Source: Zelopaecilomyces penicillatus | Lineage: Eukaryota > Ascomycota > Sordariomycetes > Hypocreales > Pseudodiploosporaceae | Assembly (NCBI GenBank): GCA_005765155.1 | Contig: VCCP01000002.1 | Span: forward strand, 1,984,001 to 2,048,000 | Direction of reading: 5' to 3' | Length of the DNA stretch: 64,000 nucleotides | Part shown: positions 50,167 through 63,959 of the stretch, piece by piece | How positions within the stretch are numbered: position 1 is the stretch's first letter | Layout: the number at the start of each line of letters is the position of its first letter | The notes under the pieces: generated by a model | Seen by the model: only the letters and a program-made list of their open reading frames with translations | Told to the model about the DNA's origin: nothing | Database searches by the model: none | Translations under genes and position numbers: made by a program

Positions 50167-53100
50167 TTATTATTCTAGAAAGCTATAGATTATATAATTA
50201 ATCTATTTCTAGATATTACCCCTTTTTATAATATAATTTATATTTTACTATAAAAGGAATTAAAAGAGCTTTATATTTATTTAAATAAGAATATAAAGAA
50301 GGGTTAAATTCGCTCTTTTAAGAGCTAAATAAAGGTATTAATATTTTTATTTTAAAATAAAATAAAATACTATATTTTTATATAGATTATTAAGGATTTA
50401 ATAAGATTATAAAGAAGAATTATTATATATTATCTCTTATTTTAAAGATCCTAGATTAAATTATAAATATAGAATTCTTTATAAAAATTAATATAAAGGA
50501 TATATATTATTATATTAGGATTAAAAAAAATAATAAATAAAAAAAAATATTTTAAACCTAATATAGATATTATAAATATTTAATAATACTCTTTAAATTA
50601 ATAAATATATTAATAATATTTTAATATTATATTTATTAAGCTTTAAAGGAATTTATTAATATAATATATATTATATATTTAAATAATATTTTAATCTTTT
50701 TTAAAATAAAAGAAGAGTATATATAATATATTAAATAAATTCTTAATAGATTATAAATTATTAAGCTCTTTATAAATCTAAAGAAATATTATTTCTATTA
50801 AATAAAATAGATTTTTTAGGTTTTATTTTATTTAAAGAAAGGATCTTAATAAATCCCTAATATACTATAATTATTTTAAAATAATAATAAATAAAAACCT
50901 ATTAAAAAATATATATCTTTTTAGGCTTCTATAATTTTTATAAAAGATTTATCTATAAATACTTTAGAATTATAATATTATTAAATATACTTTTAAAGAG
51001 TAATATAAATAATAAAAAATTAATAAAAATATAATTAATTATAATTAAATATCTAGTATTTAAATAATTAATGAAAGCCTTTTAAAAAGCTTTATTATTT
51101 AAATATTTTAATCTATAATAATAAATTTATTTTAAAATTAATACCTTTAAATTTATAATAATAGAAATTATATTATAATAAGATAATAAAAATAAATAAT
51201 ATTTAATTATCTTTTAATTAAAAAAGTTTATTAAAATAAAGATAAATTATAAAATATCTAATCAGGAAATATTTATTATTATTTATTTATTTAAATATTA
51301 ATAAAGATATATTAATAAAATAATAAAATAAATAAAGACTTTAATTAATTATTAGAATCTCTAATCCTTTATAAGCTAGATTAAGCTATTAAAAAGATAA
51401 ATAAGATAATATATAATATTAATATTATATAATTTTATTATTAAATATTAATTAAGGAAATTTAATCTTATAAATAGGCTATTATAAAGGCTAAACTATA
51501 AAAGTAAAGCTTTATTAAATAATAATCTATTCCTTATATTATAAAATAAAATAATTAAATCTATAAAGGTTTAGATTAAATTTATTAAGATATTAATAAA
51601 TATTTTAGATAATAAAAATGAAAGGCTTTTAAATCTAATTAAATTAATTAAATAAATTAAATAGATTATTAATAAAGAATAATAAATACCTATATGTATA
51701 GCTTAAATAGCCTTTTATATAGAGATTATATTTAATAAATAAGCCTTAATTATTTTAATAATATTTATTAAAAAGATATAAGATAAAGATAAAAAGATAT
51801 TAAAATAAAAGACTATATTAATAAAATAGAAAGATAAGGAAAAGAATATTATATAATTCATAGATATATAAGGCTTAATTAAATATTAAGATTATATCTA
51901 TATCCTTAAAGAAATCTTATTAAGAAATAAATTATTATAATTCTATTATAATAATCCTTATATAAGGTACTTTAATATAAACTAAACCCTTAAGCTTTTA
52001 TAATATAAATTCTATTAATATTCTATAAATTAAAAGATTAAAAAGTATATTATTAATTATAGTATTTATTAAGAAATAGTATTATAATATTATTATTTAT
52101 ATAGATATCTTAATTCTTTATTAAAACTAAATTAATCCTAGAAAAAAGTATTTATAGATTTTATTATAGGACTTCTATATATTATATTTAATAAAAAAGA
52201 TATAAATATAATCTTAATAAATATAGATTAATATATAAAATATTATATATTTCTTTTAATAAATATAATTATTATTATAATAAATCTTATAAAATTATTT
52301 TATTAAAAGATAAAATTAAAGTATAAGGTATAAAAAATATTATATTAAATAAAGGCTTTATTTTTATAAATAAGTTCTAATTAAAACTTTATTATATATC
52401 TTAAAGAAAAGGCTTTTAATAATATTTTATCTTTAAATTAATAGATAAATAAATTAAATAAATTAAATACTAGAATATTATTTATATTAATTTTTAATAA
52501 AAGAATAAATAATATAAATAAAGCTTTTTTAAATAATATAATTTATATATAATTTAATTATCTTTATAATAACTAGCTTTTATTTTAATAAAATATTATT
52601 TAATTATAAATTAAGCTGTTTAAATATTAAGGATAATATTATAAAAAAAGAGATATTAATAATATAAAATTAATTAAAGAAATTAATAAAAGTATAAGAA
52701 ATATTAATAAAATATTAATAATAAATAATTAAAGGCTAGATAAAAAACTATAATAAATTATATATATTCTTAATATTATAAAAAGAGGATATAATTATAT
52801 TAAATATAAAGAATTTATATTTTAAGATAAAAAGAAAGTTAATACTAAGATTTATTAATTTATTCTAGATTCTATAAAAGATTAAAATATAAATATATTA
52901 ATTAATAGTATTTAAATAATATTTATAGATTTATAATATATTTTATATTAATCTATTAAAACTATAAGTATAATATATATAGGATATTAATAATAACCTA
53001 TTAATATTAAAACTAGAAGATAAAGAAAAATAAAAGATTAAGAAAATTAAAGATTAATTAAAAATTAAAGGATAATTCTATTATCTGATTAAATAACTAG

Positions 53101-54779
53101 ATTAACCTTTAAAATATAATTAATAGATTTTAATTAATAAAATAAATATTTTAAAATTAATAAAAGTATTTAAAAAGAATTAAATAAAAAGAAAGTATAA
53201 GTTAAGTAAAGGTATAATATAATAGGATAAAAATATTATAGAATTATAATTATAAATAAAAAGAATTTAAAAATTATATATTAAAGAATAATATTTTATT
53301 TTATATTTTTTAATTTATTATAAGTAGATAATAAAAAGATAGAGAAAGGGTTTAAATAATATAATAAAACATCTTTTATTATAAAATAAAAGAATTAAAG
53401 CTAGTAGCTTATTAAAACCCTAGTAATAGCTTAACCATACCTATTTAAATCTAAAGGGCTATATATTCTTAAGCTTATTATTAAGCTTAGATAATACTAA
53501 ATCATTCTTATTAATTATATTAATAAGGGTAGTATAAGCTATATATTTAGTATATTATTAAAATATAAAGCCAGGATTTATCTAGATTAAATATAAGCTC
53601 TATATTATCTCTTATTTAACTAGATTAGCCTAGTATAAGGTCTTAAGATATATCTATTAAGCTAAAATAGCCTATTATAGAATCAGTATTAAAATATAAA
53701 TAAAATATTTATAGATTTACTTAAATATCCTATGATTTAATAGGATAGGGTTATTAAATAGCTAGTAATATTTAATAAGCCTTCTTCTTTTTTTATAAGC
53801 CTTATTAACTATAATTTAGGTTTTAATATAATTAATAATTTTATAAAACTAGTGATATATAGTCTTAGCTGATATAAAAATATAATTAAGCTTTAATAAT
53901 ATATTAATAATTTATTAAATAAAGTTATTAATAAATATAAAAGGGATATTATTATTAAAATCCTTATTCTTATCTATAATATATAATATTAATATTATAA
54001 TTAGGAATTTAAGTATATTATTTAATTTATAGGTATTACTTAATATAAAGGTTATAAATCTAAAAGTTATTAAATTATTAATAAAACCTATTTAAATAAT
54101 ATAGATTAATATATTATTAATAGATATTATTTCTATTATTATACTATTAATAATATATTAATTTAATATTAATAAATAAATACTAGATTAATATTATTTT
54201 ATTAGGCTTAATTTATTCTTTTATTCTTTTAATATTTATTATTATAATTATTTATATATAATATATATATTATATATATTTTATAATAATTAGTTTAATA
54301 TAATTTAATTGCTTTATAATTATATAAATTTAGATAATAGATCTTTTTAAACGTATAATAATATAATAAAAGGATAATAAAATAATAATAAGATAAAAGA
54401 GATAAATAAAAAAATATATAATAAAAGATATAATTATAAATAAATAAAAAAAATATAATAAGTCTAAGTTTTAAGAAAATAAAAATTCTAGAATAATAAA
54501 ATAATAATAATAAGAAAGATTTATTATAGGGTAATAAATATATAATTAAGATGTTAGGATATATTATTCTTAAAAGAGAAGATAATTATAATAGAATTAG
54601 ATACCTAGATACCTGATTATAATATATAACCTAAAAGACTATTAATCATTAAGGCTTTAATAGCCTTTTATATTTAAAGGGTATAAAAGAAAAGATTTAG
54701 CTTAAGTATAAGTCTTATTATTAATTAATTAATAAAAGCTATATAATCCTGCTTAACTATATTAAGAATTCCTTTTATA
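50167..54779 (+). mobile_element. Gypsy-2 copy 2, 3' segment
   Basis: About 4.6 kb that follow 24490-29053 of Gypsy-2 copy 1 closely: polymerase (about 50180-50870, with the box again reading YLNNIL), RNase H, integrase, chromodomain region and a 3' LTR at 54583-54779 after the purine tract aaaagagaaga. It lacks the solo Gypsy-4 LTR that copy 1 carries, giving an empty site near 52231. RIP is as strong as or stronger than in copy 1, and no frame is open. Confidence 0.8.
54583..54779 (+). repeat. Gypsy-2 copy 2, 3' LTR
   Basis: 197 bases matching 28855-29053, including atacctgattataatatata, ggctttaatagccttttat and aagaattccttttata. Gypsy-3 sequence begins directly after it. Confidence 0.85.
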
Positions 54780-55863
54780 AATATATAAGAATATTATTTA
54801 AATATATTATAATTAAATTATTTAAGATATATTTTAAGATTAAATTAATATATCTTTAAAAACTTATAAAAGTATTTAATAGATTAAATAATATAATAAG
54901 CTATTTAATTAAGCTAAATCAGATCTAGAATATTATAAGATATTTATCTCTTTTTATAATTTAGATTTTATAAAAATAAAATAAATCTAGCTTTATAAAT
55001 TAATAAATATTAAATAATAATTTTAGTATTTTTATAATTAATAATAATAAATATTAATTCTTTATTATAATTTTATTTAAGGCTTAATAATCTATATAAA
55101 ATCTTTATTCTTTTATAGCTTTTTTAATAAAAAGAATAAATATAATAATTAAGAAAAAGCTAATTTTAATTTATCATTTATTTATTAAATATATAATTTA
55201 TCTTTATATCTTTATTAAATAATTCTAAAGTATATTATATAAGGGTTTTTATAATAGGTTTATTTATTATTTATTTAATTTAATCTAGATTTAAATATAA
55301 TAGTTTATTATTTTTTAATATAAAAATAAATAAATAATCTTTTTTATTAAATAATATTATAAAGTTATATAGCTTTTTAAAGGGTTATAATAGGATTATT
55401 ATTTATTTTATATTTATTTTAAATAAATTATTTAAAGTATTATATTATTTAATAATCTTTATTAAAATAATCTTTATTTTATAAATATCTTTTATATTTA
55501 TTTTTTTATTAATATAATAAATATAAATCTTATAATTATAATAATATTTATATACTTTAATTAAATAAAGTTTTATTTTATAATTATTTTATTTATTTAA
55601 TTAATTTAAAGTTTTTCTTTTTTAATAATAAAATAAATTTATTTATATTATATTTAAATAACGTTAGGATTAAATCTTTTAATAATCCTAGGATTATATA
55701 TATAATTAAAATAAAATTCTAGTTATTAATATTTATTTATATCTTAATTATAAAATATATTCTATAATTTTCATTAAATTCATAATAATATTAAATATAG
55801 ATAATCTTAAAGATATATTAAATTTAAATTTAATTATTAAATTATTTATATATTAATTATATC
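54780..55863 (-). mobile_element. Gypsy-3 copy 2, left part
   Basis: This aligns with 5310-6235 of Gypsy-3 copy 1, covering the minus-strand polymerase region and upstream sequence, and is about equally degraded. It is cut on the left by the Gypsy-2 LTR and on the right by the Gypsy-1 LTR at 55864. It resumes at 62880. Confidence 0.65.
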
Positions 55864-56326
55864 TAATATTTAATAAATTCTTAAAGGATAAATATAATAA
55901 AAAGGGTTTATATTAATAGATAGGTTAGGGTATTTTAAATAATATAGTTTATTATATTAATAATAGATATAAAGTATTATAATCAGGGATTAAATATTAA
56001 TATAATAAATAATAATAAATAATATAATAAAATTAAATATATATTAATAACTAATTAAAGTTAATTTAAAAGAATAAAAATTAAGATATATATATATATA
56101 TATTATAGATTATAATTTAAACTAGAATTCTTATTATTAAACAATATTTAGAATTATAAGCTTATTTATTAGATTATATTTTTAAAAGCAATCTTAAGCT
56201 TAAAATTATTTTTAGAATTATAATCTAATTCTATATAATTTTAAATCTTTAATATATATTTAATAATATTATATAATGATATAATTAAGACTTATTATAT
56301 AATCTTAGCTATTAGGTTATAATATA
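55864..56326 (-). repeat. Gypsy-1 copy 3, 3' LTR
   Basis: About 463 bases, the reverse complement of the Gypsy-1 LTR, with aaaaagggtttatattaata and ccctatta-type landmarks changed by RIP. Gypsy-3 sequence adjoins on the left. Confidence 0.75.
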
Positions 56327-58418
56327 ATATCTTTTTCTTAAAAAGTCTTATTCTTAAGGCTTATAAATATATCTTTCTTTTCTTTTTTTATATTTATAAG
56401 TTATAATACTTATATTATATTAAATTATTTCTTATAATGTTAGATTATATTAGAAAACTATAACTTCCTTTTAAAATAGCTATTTAATATATTACTTTTA
56501 TTAATAATATTAAATATTCTATATTAATTAAGAGTATAGATTTTAATAATAAAATAATAGATATATTATATTCTTATTACTTTAAATAAAAGTAATCTTA
56601 TTATATAATAAAAAATAATAGTTATTATATAATATATATAAAATAGGATTATCTTTATTATAATATTTTAATAGTATTTTTATATATATAATCTTATTAT
56701 ATAAAAATATATAATTTTTGTTAATTTTAATAATAATAAAACTTTTAAAATAATATTATTAATTATATTTTAAAGAAAAAGAAATTAAAGGAAATATCTT
56801 AGATATTTAGAATTAATTATTTAAATTATAATTATAATTCTCTTTAATTTTAAATTATTTATCTTTTATTTATAAACTTAAGAAAAAGATTAAAGAATAA
56901 AGCTTTAAATTAATTTATTAAGATTTAAAAGAATTACATATTAAAGATAGAATTAATCTAATTTCTATCTTAAAGATATATAAATATTATATAATATTAG
57001 ATTTATAATTTCTAGATATTTTAAATAAAATAAATTAATTCTTCTTAGATTTAAATAATAAATTTATTAATTTAGATTCTTTAATTAAATTAATTAATTC
57101 TAAAGGAATTAATATAATATTAAATAATAATAGTTTAAATAATTAATGAATATTTATATATTATTTTTAAATCTAAAACCTTTTTATTTAATAAAATATT
57201 TATTTATTTATTCTTTTATCTAATATTTAATATTATCTTTATTTTTTATTCTCTTTTAATTATTTTTATTTATATTATTATATATTCTTTTATTTTATCA
57301 AATACTTTATTTAATATAAAAATATAAAATATAAGGTATAATTATATATTTTTAATAATAATAGTTTATAATTAATATTAAAAATAGCTTTCTTAATCTT
57401 AAATAATCTAAGTTTTTTAAGATTTAATTTATTATTTAATTATATTATTATAATATTTAAAAAGGTTTTATTTAATATAAAATATAAAAGGTATATTATA
57501 TCTTTCTTTTTAAAGATTAATCTTTTTAATCTTTATTAATTTATATAATATTTTATTCTATTATAAATAATATATAATTATATATATTATTCTTTATATA
57601 GTTATTATTTTTATATAGTATTAAATATAGGTTTCTTTAATTTTAATCCTTTTTAATATAATAAATAAAATACTTTTAATATAAATCTATAATTAATATA
57701 TATTAATATAAATTATATTAATTTAAAAATAAATATATTATAAATTAAATATATAATTAATAGATATTTTATTTAATTATTTTAATAATAATTAATATAA
57801 ATATATAAGTATTCTTTAATAATTTAATTAATTTATTTTATTTATTTATTTATTTATTAATAATAAATAATATTAAATCTATATCTAATTCTAAGGTATT
57901 CTATTAATTCTTATTAAAGTTTAAAGTTAAAGATTATTTTTTTATTAAAGATAATTTCTTTTAACAAGCTATATAAGCTTATTATTATTCTATTAAAGCT
58001 ATAAATAAGATCCTTTATTAAATTTATAAAGCATAAAATATATAAGTTTTATTAATCTTTTTATAATAATCTATATTAAATTATAAGCTATTCCTATAAA
58101 GGGTTTTATTAATAAAGATAGTTTAATAATAAAATTAAATAATATTAATTCCTATAATTATATAAGTATTAATAATAATTATAATTCTTTATAAAGTTTA
58201 TATCTTATTAATTTAATTTATTTATAAATAATATAATTATTTATAATCTTTTAAATTATTTATTATAATCTTTTAAATCTATAATATTCTTATATTTATT
58301 TTATAGTTTTTATAATTTCTTAATAATTATAAATAAGGGATTTATATAATTCTTATATAATAATTTCTTAGAATTTCTTAAATATCTAGAGTTTTTTATT
58401 ATATATACATAGTATCTA

Positions 58419-58812
58419 TTTTAATAACTGGGTTAAATATACCCCCTTATTAGTTAATTAAGCTATAGCTATATAAGCTGTACTTAAGGGGATTAAACTA
58501 TATAAATAGATAGGCTATACCCAGGCTATTTAAATAAGGTAGATATTATCTAATTTAAGTTTTCCCCCTTCTATCTAAGAATTTTCTTATATATTTAAAA
58601 AACTAGCTATTAAAAAGCTATCTTCTTTATTTAATTAATTATAGGATAATTAATTAATCCCTTAAGTTTATTTTATTATATTACTATTTTATAGCTTTTC
58701 TTACTTATTTAATCCTTATAGATTATACTAATTATATAATTATCTTAAAATCACTTTATAATTCTATAAATAGTATTAATATTATTATATATATTGTTTT
58801 TGTTTTATTAAA
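58419..58812 (+). repeat. Solo Gypsy-4 LTR inside Gypsy-1 copy 3
   Basis: About 394 bases in the orientation opposite to 26548-26944, starting ttttaataactgggtt and ending ttgttttattaa. Gypsy-1 sequence continues on both sides. The empty counterpart is at about 21950 in copy 2 (aaaaggataagtattataaa). The flanks share a gata(g/c)t-like string, a likely target duplication. It keeps more G and C than its host. Confidence 0.75.
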
Positions 58813-61800
58813 CTATCTTTTTATATTATATCTTTAAATACTTTTATTATATTTTTTAAGAAGTATATTTATTTAATTTATTTTAAGATAAAATTAATTA
58901 ATATAATTTAATATATAATATTTAATTTTATTTATAATATATATAAATTAAATATTTAAAAGATTTATTTATTATAATAAAGCCTTTTATTATTATAATT
59001 ATTTTATTAATTTAAAGTATTTATTTTATAATTCTTAGATTCTTTATAATAAATAATTTTATAATTATAATTTATAAAGATCTTTATATAATAGATTTAT
59101 TATATATTTAATTTCTATATAATAATAAAATAAGAGATATTTTTATAATTAATAAAAATCTTTATTTAATAATTATTGTTTTATAAATAATATAAGAATT
59201 TACTAAAAGCTATAATAATAGCTATAAATTTAATATTATAGATTAGATAATTAAATTCTATTTTATAAAGTTTAAAATAAAAAATAATAGATTATAATCT
59301 ATCTTTATTATTTTATTATTTAATTTATACTTTAATAATATAATTTAAAGTATTAGTTTTAAATTCTATAAGTTTATCTAGATTATATATTATTAATATA
59401 AGCTCTTTATAGATTTATTTCTTAAAGTCTTTAAATATAATATTTATATTAGATTTTTATAAGAATTTATCATCTTTTTTAATATATTTTATAAATAATA
59501 TAGCTATTTTATTATAATTATAAATAAACTTTTAATAATAATTAATAAAGCTTTAAAACTCTTATATATTTATAATATTCTATAATATTAATTAATTATA
59601 TATTATAATGATTTTTATTAAATTTATTTAAATTTTATTAAATAAGAAAATATATTTTAAAAAGATAATTATTTATTTATAAAATTTATATTTTTCTGAT
59701 TTAATAAAAAGATTATTATCTTGAAATAATTATAATATCTTATAAATATATTCCTTATATTCTTCTTTTATTTAAGAGAAGATTAAGATATTATTTTAAT
59801 ATTCTTAGATTTTAAATTAAAGATAATTAATCTTTTTATTAATTTATTCTTTATTATAAATAAAGGTATTTTCTTAAGATTATATAAAAAATATAATACT
59901 TTTTTATTTTATTATAATAATTATAAATAATTTATAGCTTTTAATAATATATAATTATCTATTATTTTATTATTTATTAATATATAAAAATAATATTCTA
60001 TAATATATATCTTTATTATTAATTTAAGCTTATTTATATTTATAATATAAAGAGTCTTTCTTAAGGGATTATATTATAACCCTTTTATAGATAGTATTTA
60101 TTTTATATTATTCTAGATTTTCTAATTTTAATTTACTCTTTATAAATACTTTAATTATTTATAAGTATTTTCTTAATTATATAATAATATATAATAATTT
60201 CTTTGAAAGATTCTTTATATTTCTAAAAGTTAAATTCTTTTTTTATAAGGTTTAAAAAGATAATATATATTTACTATCCTTTAAAATATATTTTTTAATA
60301 TTTTATAAGGTTATACTTTATTTTTTAATATCTTTTTTATTTTAGATTTTATATTATAAAAAGATATTATTATTATTATATTATATATAATATTTATTAA
60401 TATTATTAAATACTTTCTATTAAATATGTTTTTAGGTATTAGATTTTATATTATTTAATAAATTATTTTAATAAATATATATTATAATTAAGCTTCTTAT
60501 AATTATATCACTTTATTTATTTATAATTAATAATTTAAGATTTATTATAATCTAATTTAAGTTTATTTTATTTATAGATTTTATATTAGATTAATTTATA
60601 ATCCTTATTTATAGCTCTTTTTTAGTATTCTTTTAATATTCTTAGGTATAACTTAAATACTATAATTTTAAAAGATATAAAGTATTCAGCTTATATTTAA
60701 TTAAAGAACTAGCCTTTTATATAGATTTTATTAATATCTTATACTTTTATATATTATAAAAAAAATTAATTTATTTTATTTATTTAGTATTTTAAGTAAA
60801 AGAAATTAATATATAATAATTATTTAATTATATTATATATAAAGTATTTAAAATCTAAGAATATATAATTATCTATATATTTAATATAATTAGTTTTTAT
60901 TATTAAAGCTCTTTTAAGGTAATCCTTAAATATAAGAACTTTTTCTTTTTCTTTTCTTATTTATTCTTAAATATATTTAATAATTATAATTTAAATATTA
61001 ATTTAATCTGAGTTATATAATATTTATATAATCTTATTTATAATTTCTTTAAGATATTTATATATAATATTCTTAAATAATAAATATAATATTATATAAT
61101 ATTATATTATTTAAAAAGGTTTATTATTCTTAGATTTTAATAAATTAAAATCTAGATGTTTATTAATAGTTTGTTTAATTAATATATTTTTATTATTTAT
61201 AATAAAGATTATTTATTTATTTAGGATTTCTTTAAAGTATTTTTTATTTATATTTATATTTAATTATTAATTCTATTATATAATATTAGATTAAATTAAT
61301 ATAATCTATAATATTAATAATTATTAAAGAATAAAATATTTATAATTTTTTAATTATCCTTATCCTTATTCTCTTTATCTTATTATAATTAAGATTTATT
61401 TATTTATAGCTATAATATATATACTTTATTATATATTTAATATTAGTTTTTAAGGTTTTTTATTTTTCTTAGATTATTTATAGTATTATAATATATATCT
61501 ATATTTATTATTATTATAATATTAGATTTTAAATATATTATATTTCTAGGTCATATTAAGTTTTATTCTTTTAGGATTTTAAGTATATATATAGATAATA
61601 GATTCTTTCTTATATTTACTTTAATTAGATTAATATTATATAGTTTTTTATTTAAAATTATTCTATTCTAATTCTTTATTCTTTCTTTATTTATATTATA
61701 TAAATTATTTATTATTAATTTTAATAATTATTTTAATATATTTAATTAGATTCTTAAGTTTATTTTTTAAACAAAATTATTTTTAACTTTTTTTTTAAAT

Positions 61801-62415
61801 CTATTATAAAAATAATTTATAAATATATTATCTTTTTAAATAATTTATAAAGTAATTTATTTAAATTCTAAGATATAATCTAAAGCTAATCTATATTAAT
61901 ATAATAATTTAAGTTTTTTAATTATAGCTTTTTTTTTTATTTTCTTTTTAAAAATTTCTTTAATTACTTTTTTAAAATTAAAATATTCTTTAAAGATTTT
62001 TTTAATTTTCTTATTTTAATCCTTTTTCTTTTTATTTATATAATCTTTTATAATAGATTTAAATTATTTAAGAATAGCTTTTTTTATATATCCTATAATA
62101 TAAAGGATATTTATAAATTCTTTTTATAATTAATATAAATAGAATTAATAATAAGCCTTAAATTAAATTAGGAATATTTAAAATAAATTTAAGTATTTAA
62201 TAAAGGGTTATGATTTATAAGATTTAATTCTTTTATTAAGATTCTTTTATTAATTTTATAACTTAGTTTTAAGTTTTATATTCTTCTTATATAAAGCTTA
62301 AAGTTTAATAATAAATAAAATAAAAATTAATTAAATAATATTTCTAATAATTATTAAAGTAGTTTATAATATTATCTAAGGGTTATATAATAATTTATTA
62401 AATAAGAATTATTAA

Positions 62416-62879
62416 TATATAATATTTAATAAATTCTTAAAGAATAAATCTAATAAAAAGGGTTTATATTAATAAATAAATTAAGGTATTTTAAGTAATA
62501 TAATCTATTATATTAATAATAGATATAAAGTATTATAATTAAGGGTTAAGTATTAATATAATAAATAATAATAAATAATATAATAAAATTAAATATATAT
62601 TATAATTAATTAAGATTAAATTAAAAGAATAAAAATTAAGGTATATATATCTATATTATAGATTATAATTTAAGTTATAATTCTTATTATTAAATTATAT
62701 TTAGAATTATAAGTTTATTTATTAGATTATATTTTTAAGAATAATTTTAAGCTTAGGATTATCTTTAAAATTATAATTTAATTCTATATAATTCTAGACC
62801 TTTAATATATACTTAATAATATTATATAATTATATAATTAAGGCCTATTATATAATCTTAGTTATTAGATTATAATATT
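62416..62879 (-). repeat. Gypsy-1 copy 3, 5' LTR
   Basis: About 464 bases matching 55864-56326 in the same orientation. The bases at 62400-62415, just outside, recur in inverse after the LTR at 16778-17227, so the internal side is confirmed. Confidence 0.75.
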
Positions 62880-63480
62880 ATATTATAGTATTTTTATTTT
62901 AAATTAATTTATATATATATATATATAAAAATTTAAAAAAATTAAAATTTAGAATAAATATTTATTTAATTTATTTTAATATTTTAATACTTTATTTCTT
63001 TTTTATTATAATCTAATATTAATCTTCTTTTAAAGCTGTTATATAATTAATTTATTTTTAAATAAGATTTAATTTAAGAATAATTTATTTTCTTTATTCT
63101 TTAAATTAAAACTAAATATTATATTAAAATTAATAATATTAATATTAATAAGATATTATAATTATATAAGATAATATTAGCCTTATATATATTCTTAGTT
63201 TTTATAATAAATATAAATATCTTTTTTTATTTAATTTTTTAATTAAAATCTATTTTATAATTTAATAATTATTTTTAATAAAAATAATATAATTCTTTTT
63301 TTAATTCTTTTTATATCTTATATAATATTTAATTATAATTATTATATTAATATTAATTATTATATTAATATTAATTTATATAGATATAATTATATATATA
63401 AAATATAATATCTTTTTTATTTTTTTATTTATTTTCTTTTTTCTTTTAAATTAAATATCTTAAATTTTATATTATTATTA
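62880..63480 (-). mobile_element. Gypsy-3 copy 2, right part
   Basis: This aligns with about 6235-6780 of Gypsy-3 copy 1, for example the shared cttttttattataatctaat block at 62998 and 6330. Together with 54780-55863 it shows that Gypsy-1 copy 3 was inserted into Gypsy-3. The match to copy 1 fades after about 63480. Confidence 0.6.
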
Positions 63481-63821
63481 TTATTATTAATCTTATAAAT
63501 ATACTAAACTAGATTTATTTAGATTAAACCTTTTATAAAATAAATAATCCCTTTTTATTTAATTAATAAAAGAGAAAAAATAGATAAAAAACTTTTATTC
63601 TTTTTTTAATTATTTATACTTATATTATATTATTATAGCTCTTTTTCTTTATTCTCTTATATATAATAGATCTTATCTTTATATTTAATAATTAATAGGG
63701 AATTAATATATTTATTATAATACTTATATATCTATTATATTAAAATTAAAGGGCTATTAGATTAATAAAATCAGTCTATAAATTAGATTTATATTATTAA
63801 TATATATTATTTATAATAATT
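63481..63821. other. A+T-rich stretch, nothing recognised
   Basis: About 340 bases of A+T-rich DNA between the Gypsy-3 remnant and a tandem repeat. No gene, LTR or transposon protein remnant was seen. Confidence 0.4.
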
Positions 63822-63959
63822 ATATTATTTTATTTATATTATATTATTTTATTTATATTATATTATTTTATTTATATTATATTATTTTATTTATATTATA
63901 TTATTTTATTTATATTATATTATTTTATTTATATTATATTATTTTATTTATATTATATT
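63822..63959. repeat. 19-base minisatellite, about 7 copies
   Basis: A perfect or near-perfect 19-base period with the unit tattttatttatattatat. The constant spacing of attttattt at 63827, 63846, 63865 and onward fixes the period. It is made only of A and T and ends about 40 bases before the window edge. Confidence 0.9.

Larger units (their letters stand above)
55864..62879 (-). mobile_element. Gypsy-1 copy 3, nested in Gypsy-3
   Basis: A minus-strand Gypsy-1 element of 7.0 kb, about 6.6 kb without the solo LTR at 58419-58812. LTRs are 55864-56326 (3') and 62416-62879 (5'). A purine-tract remnant (aagaaaaagata on the minus strand) lies next to the 3' LTR. On the minus strand the polymerase near 59700-59820 reads LNNILIFS and KEYIYKIL, matching copy 2. 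The distance from the polymerase to the 3' LTR equals that in copy 2 once inserts are removed, but the gag side is about 1.1 kb shorter. It is strongly RIP-mutated, with no open frames. Confidence 0.8.
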
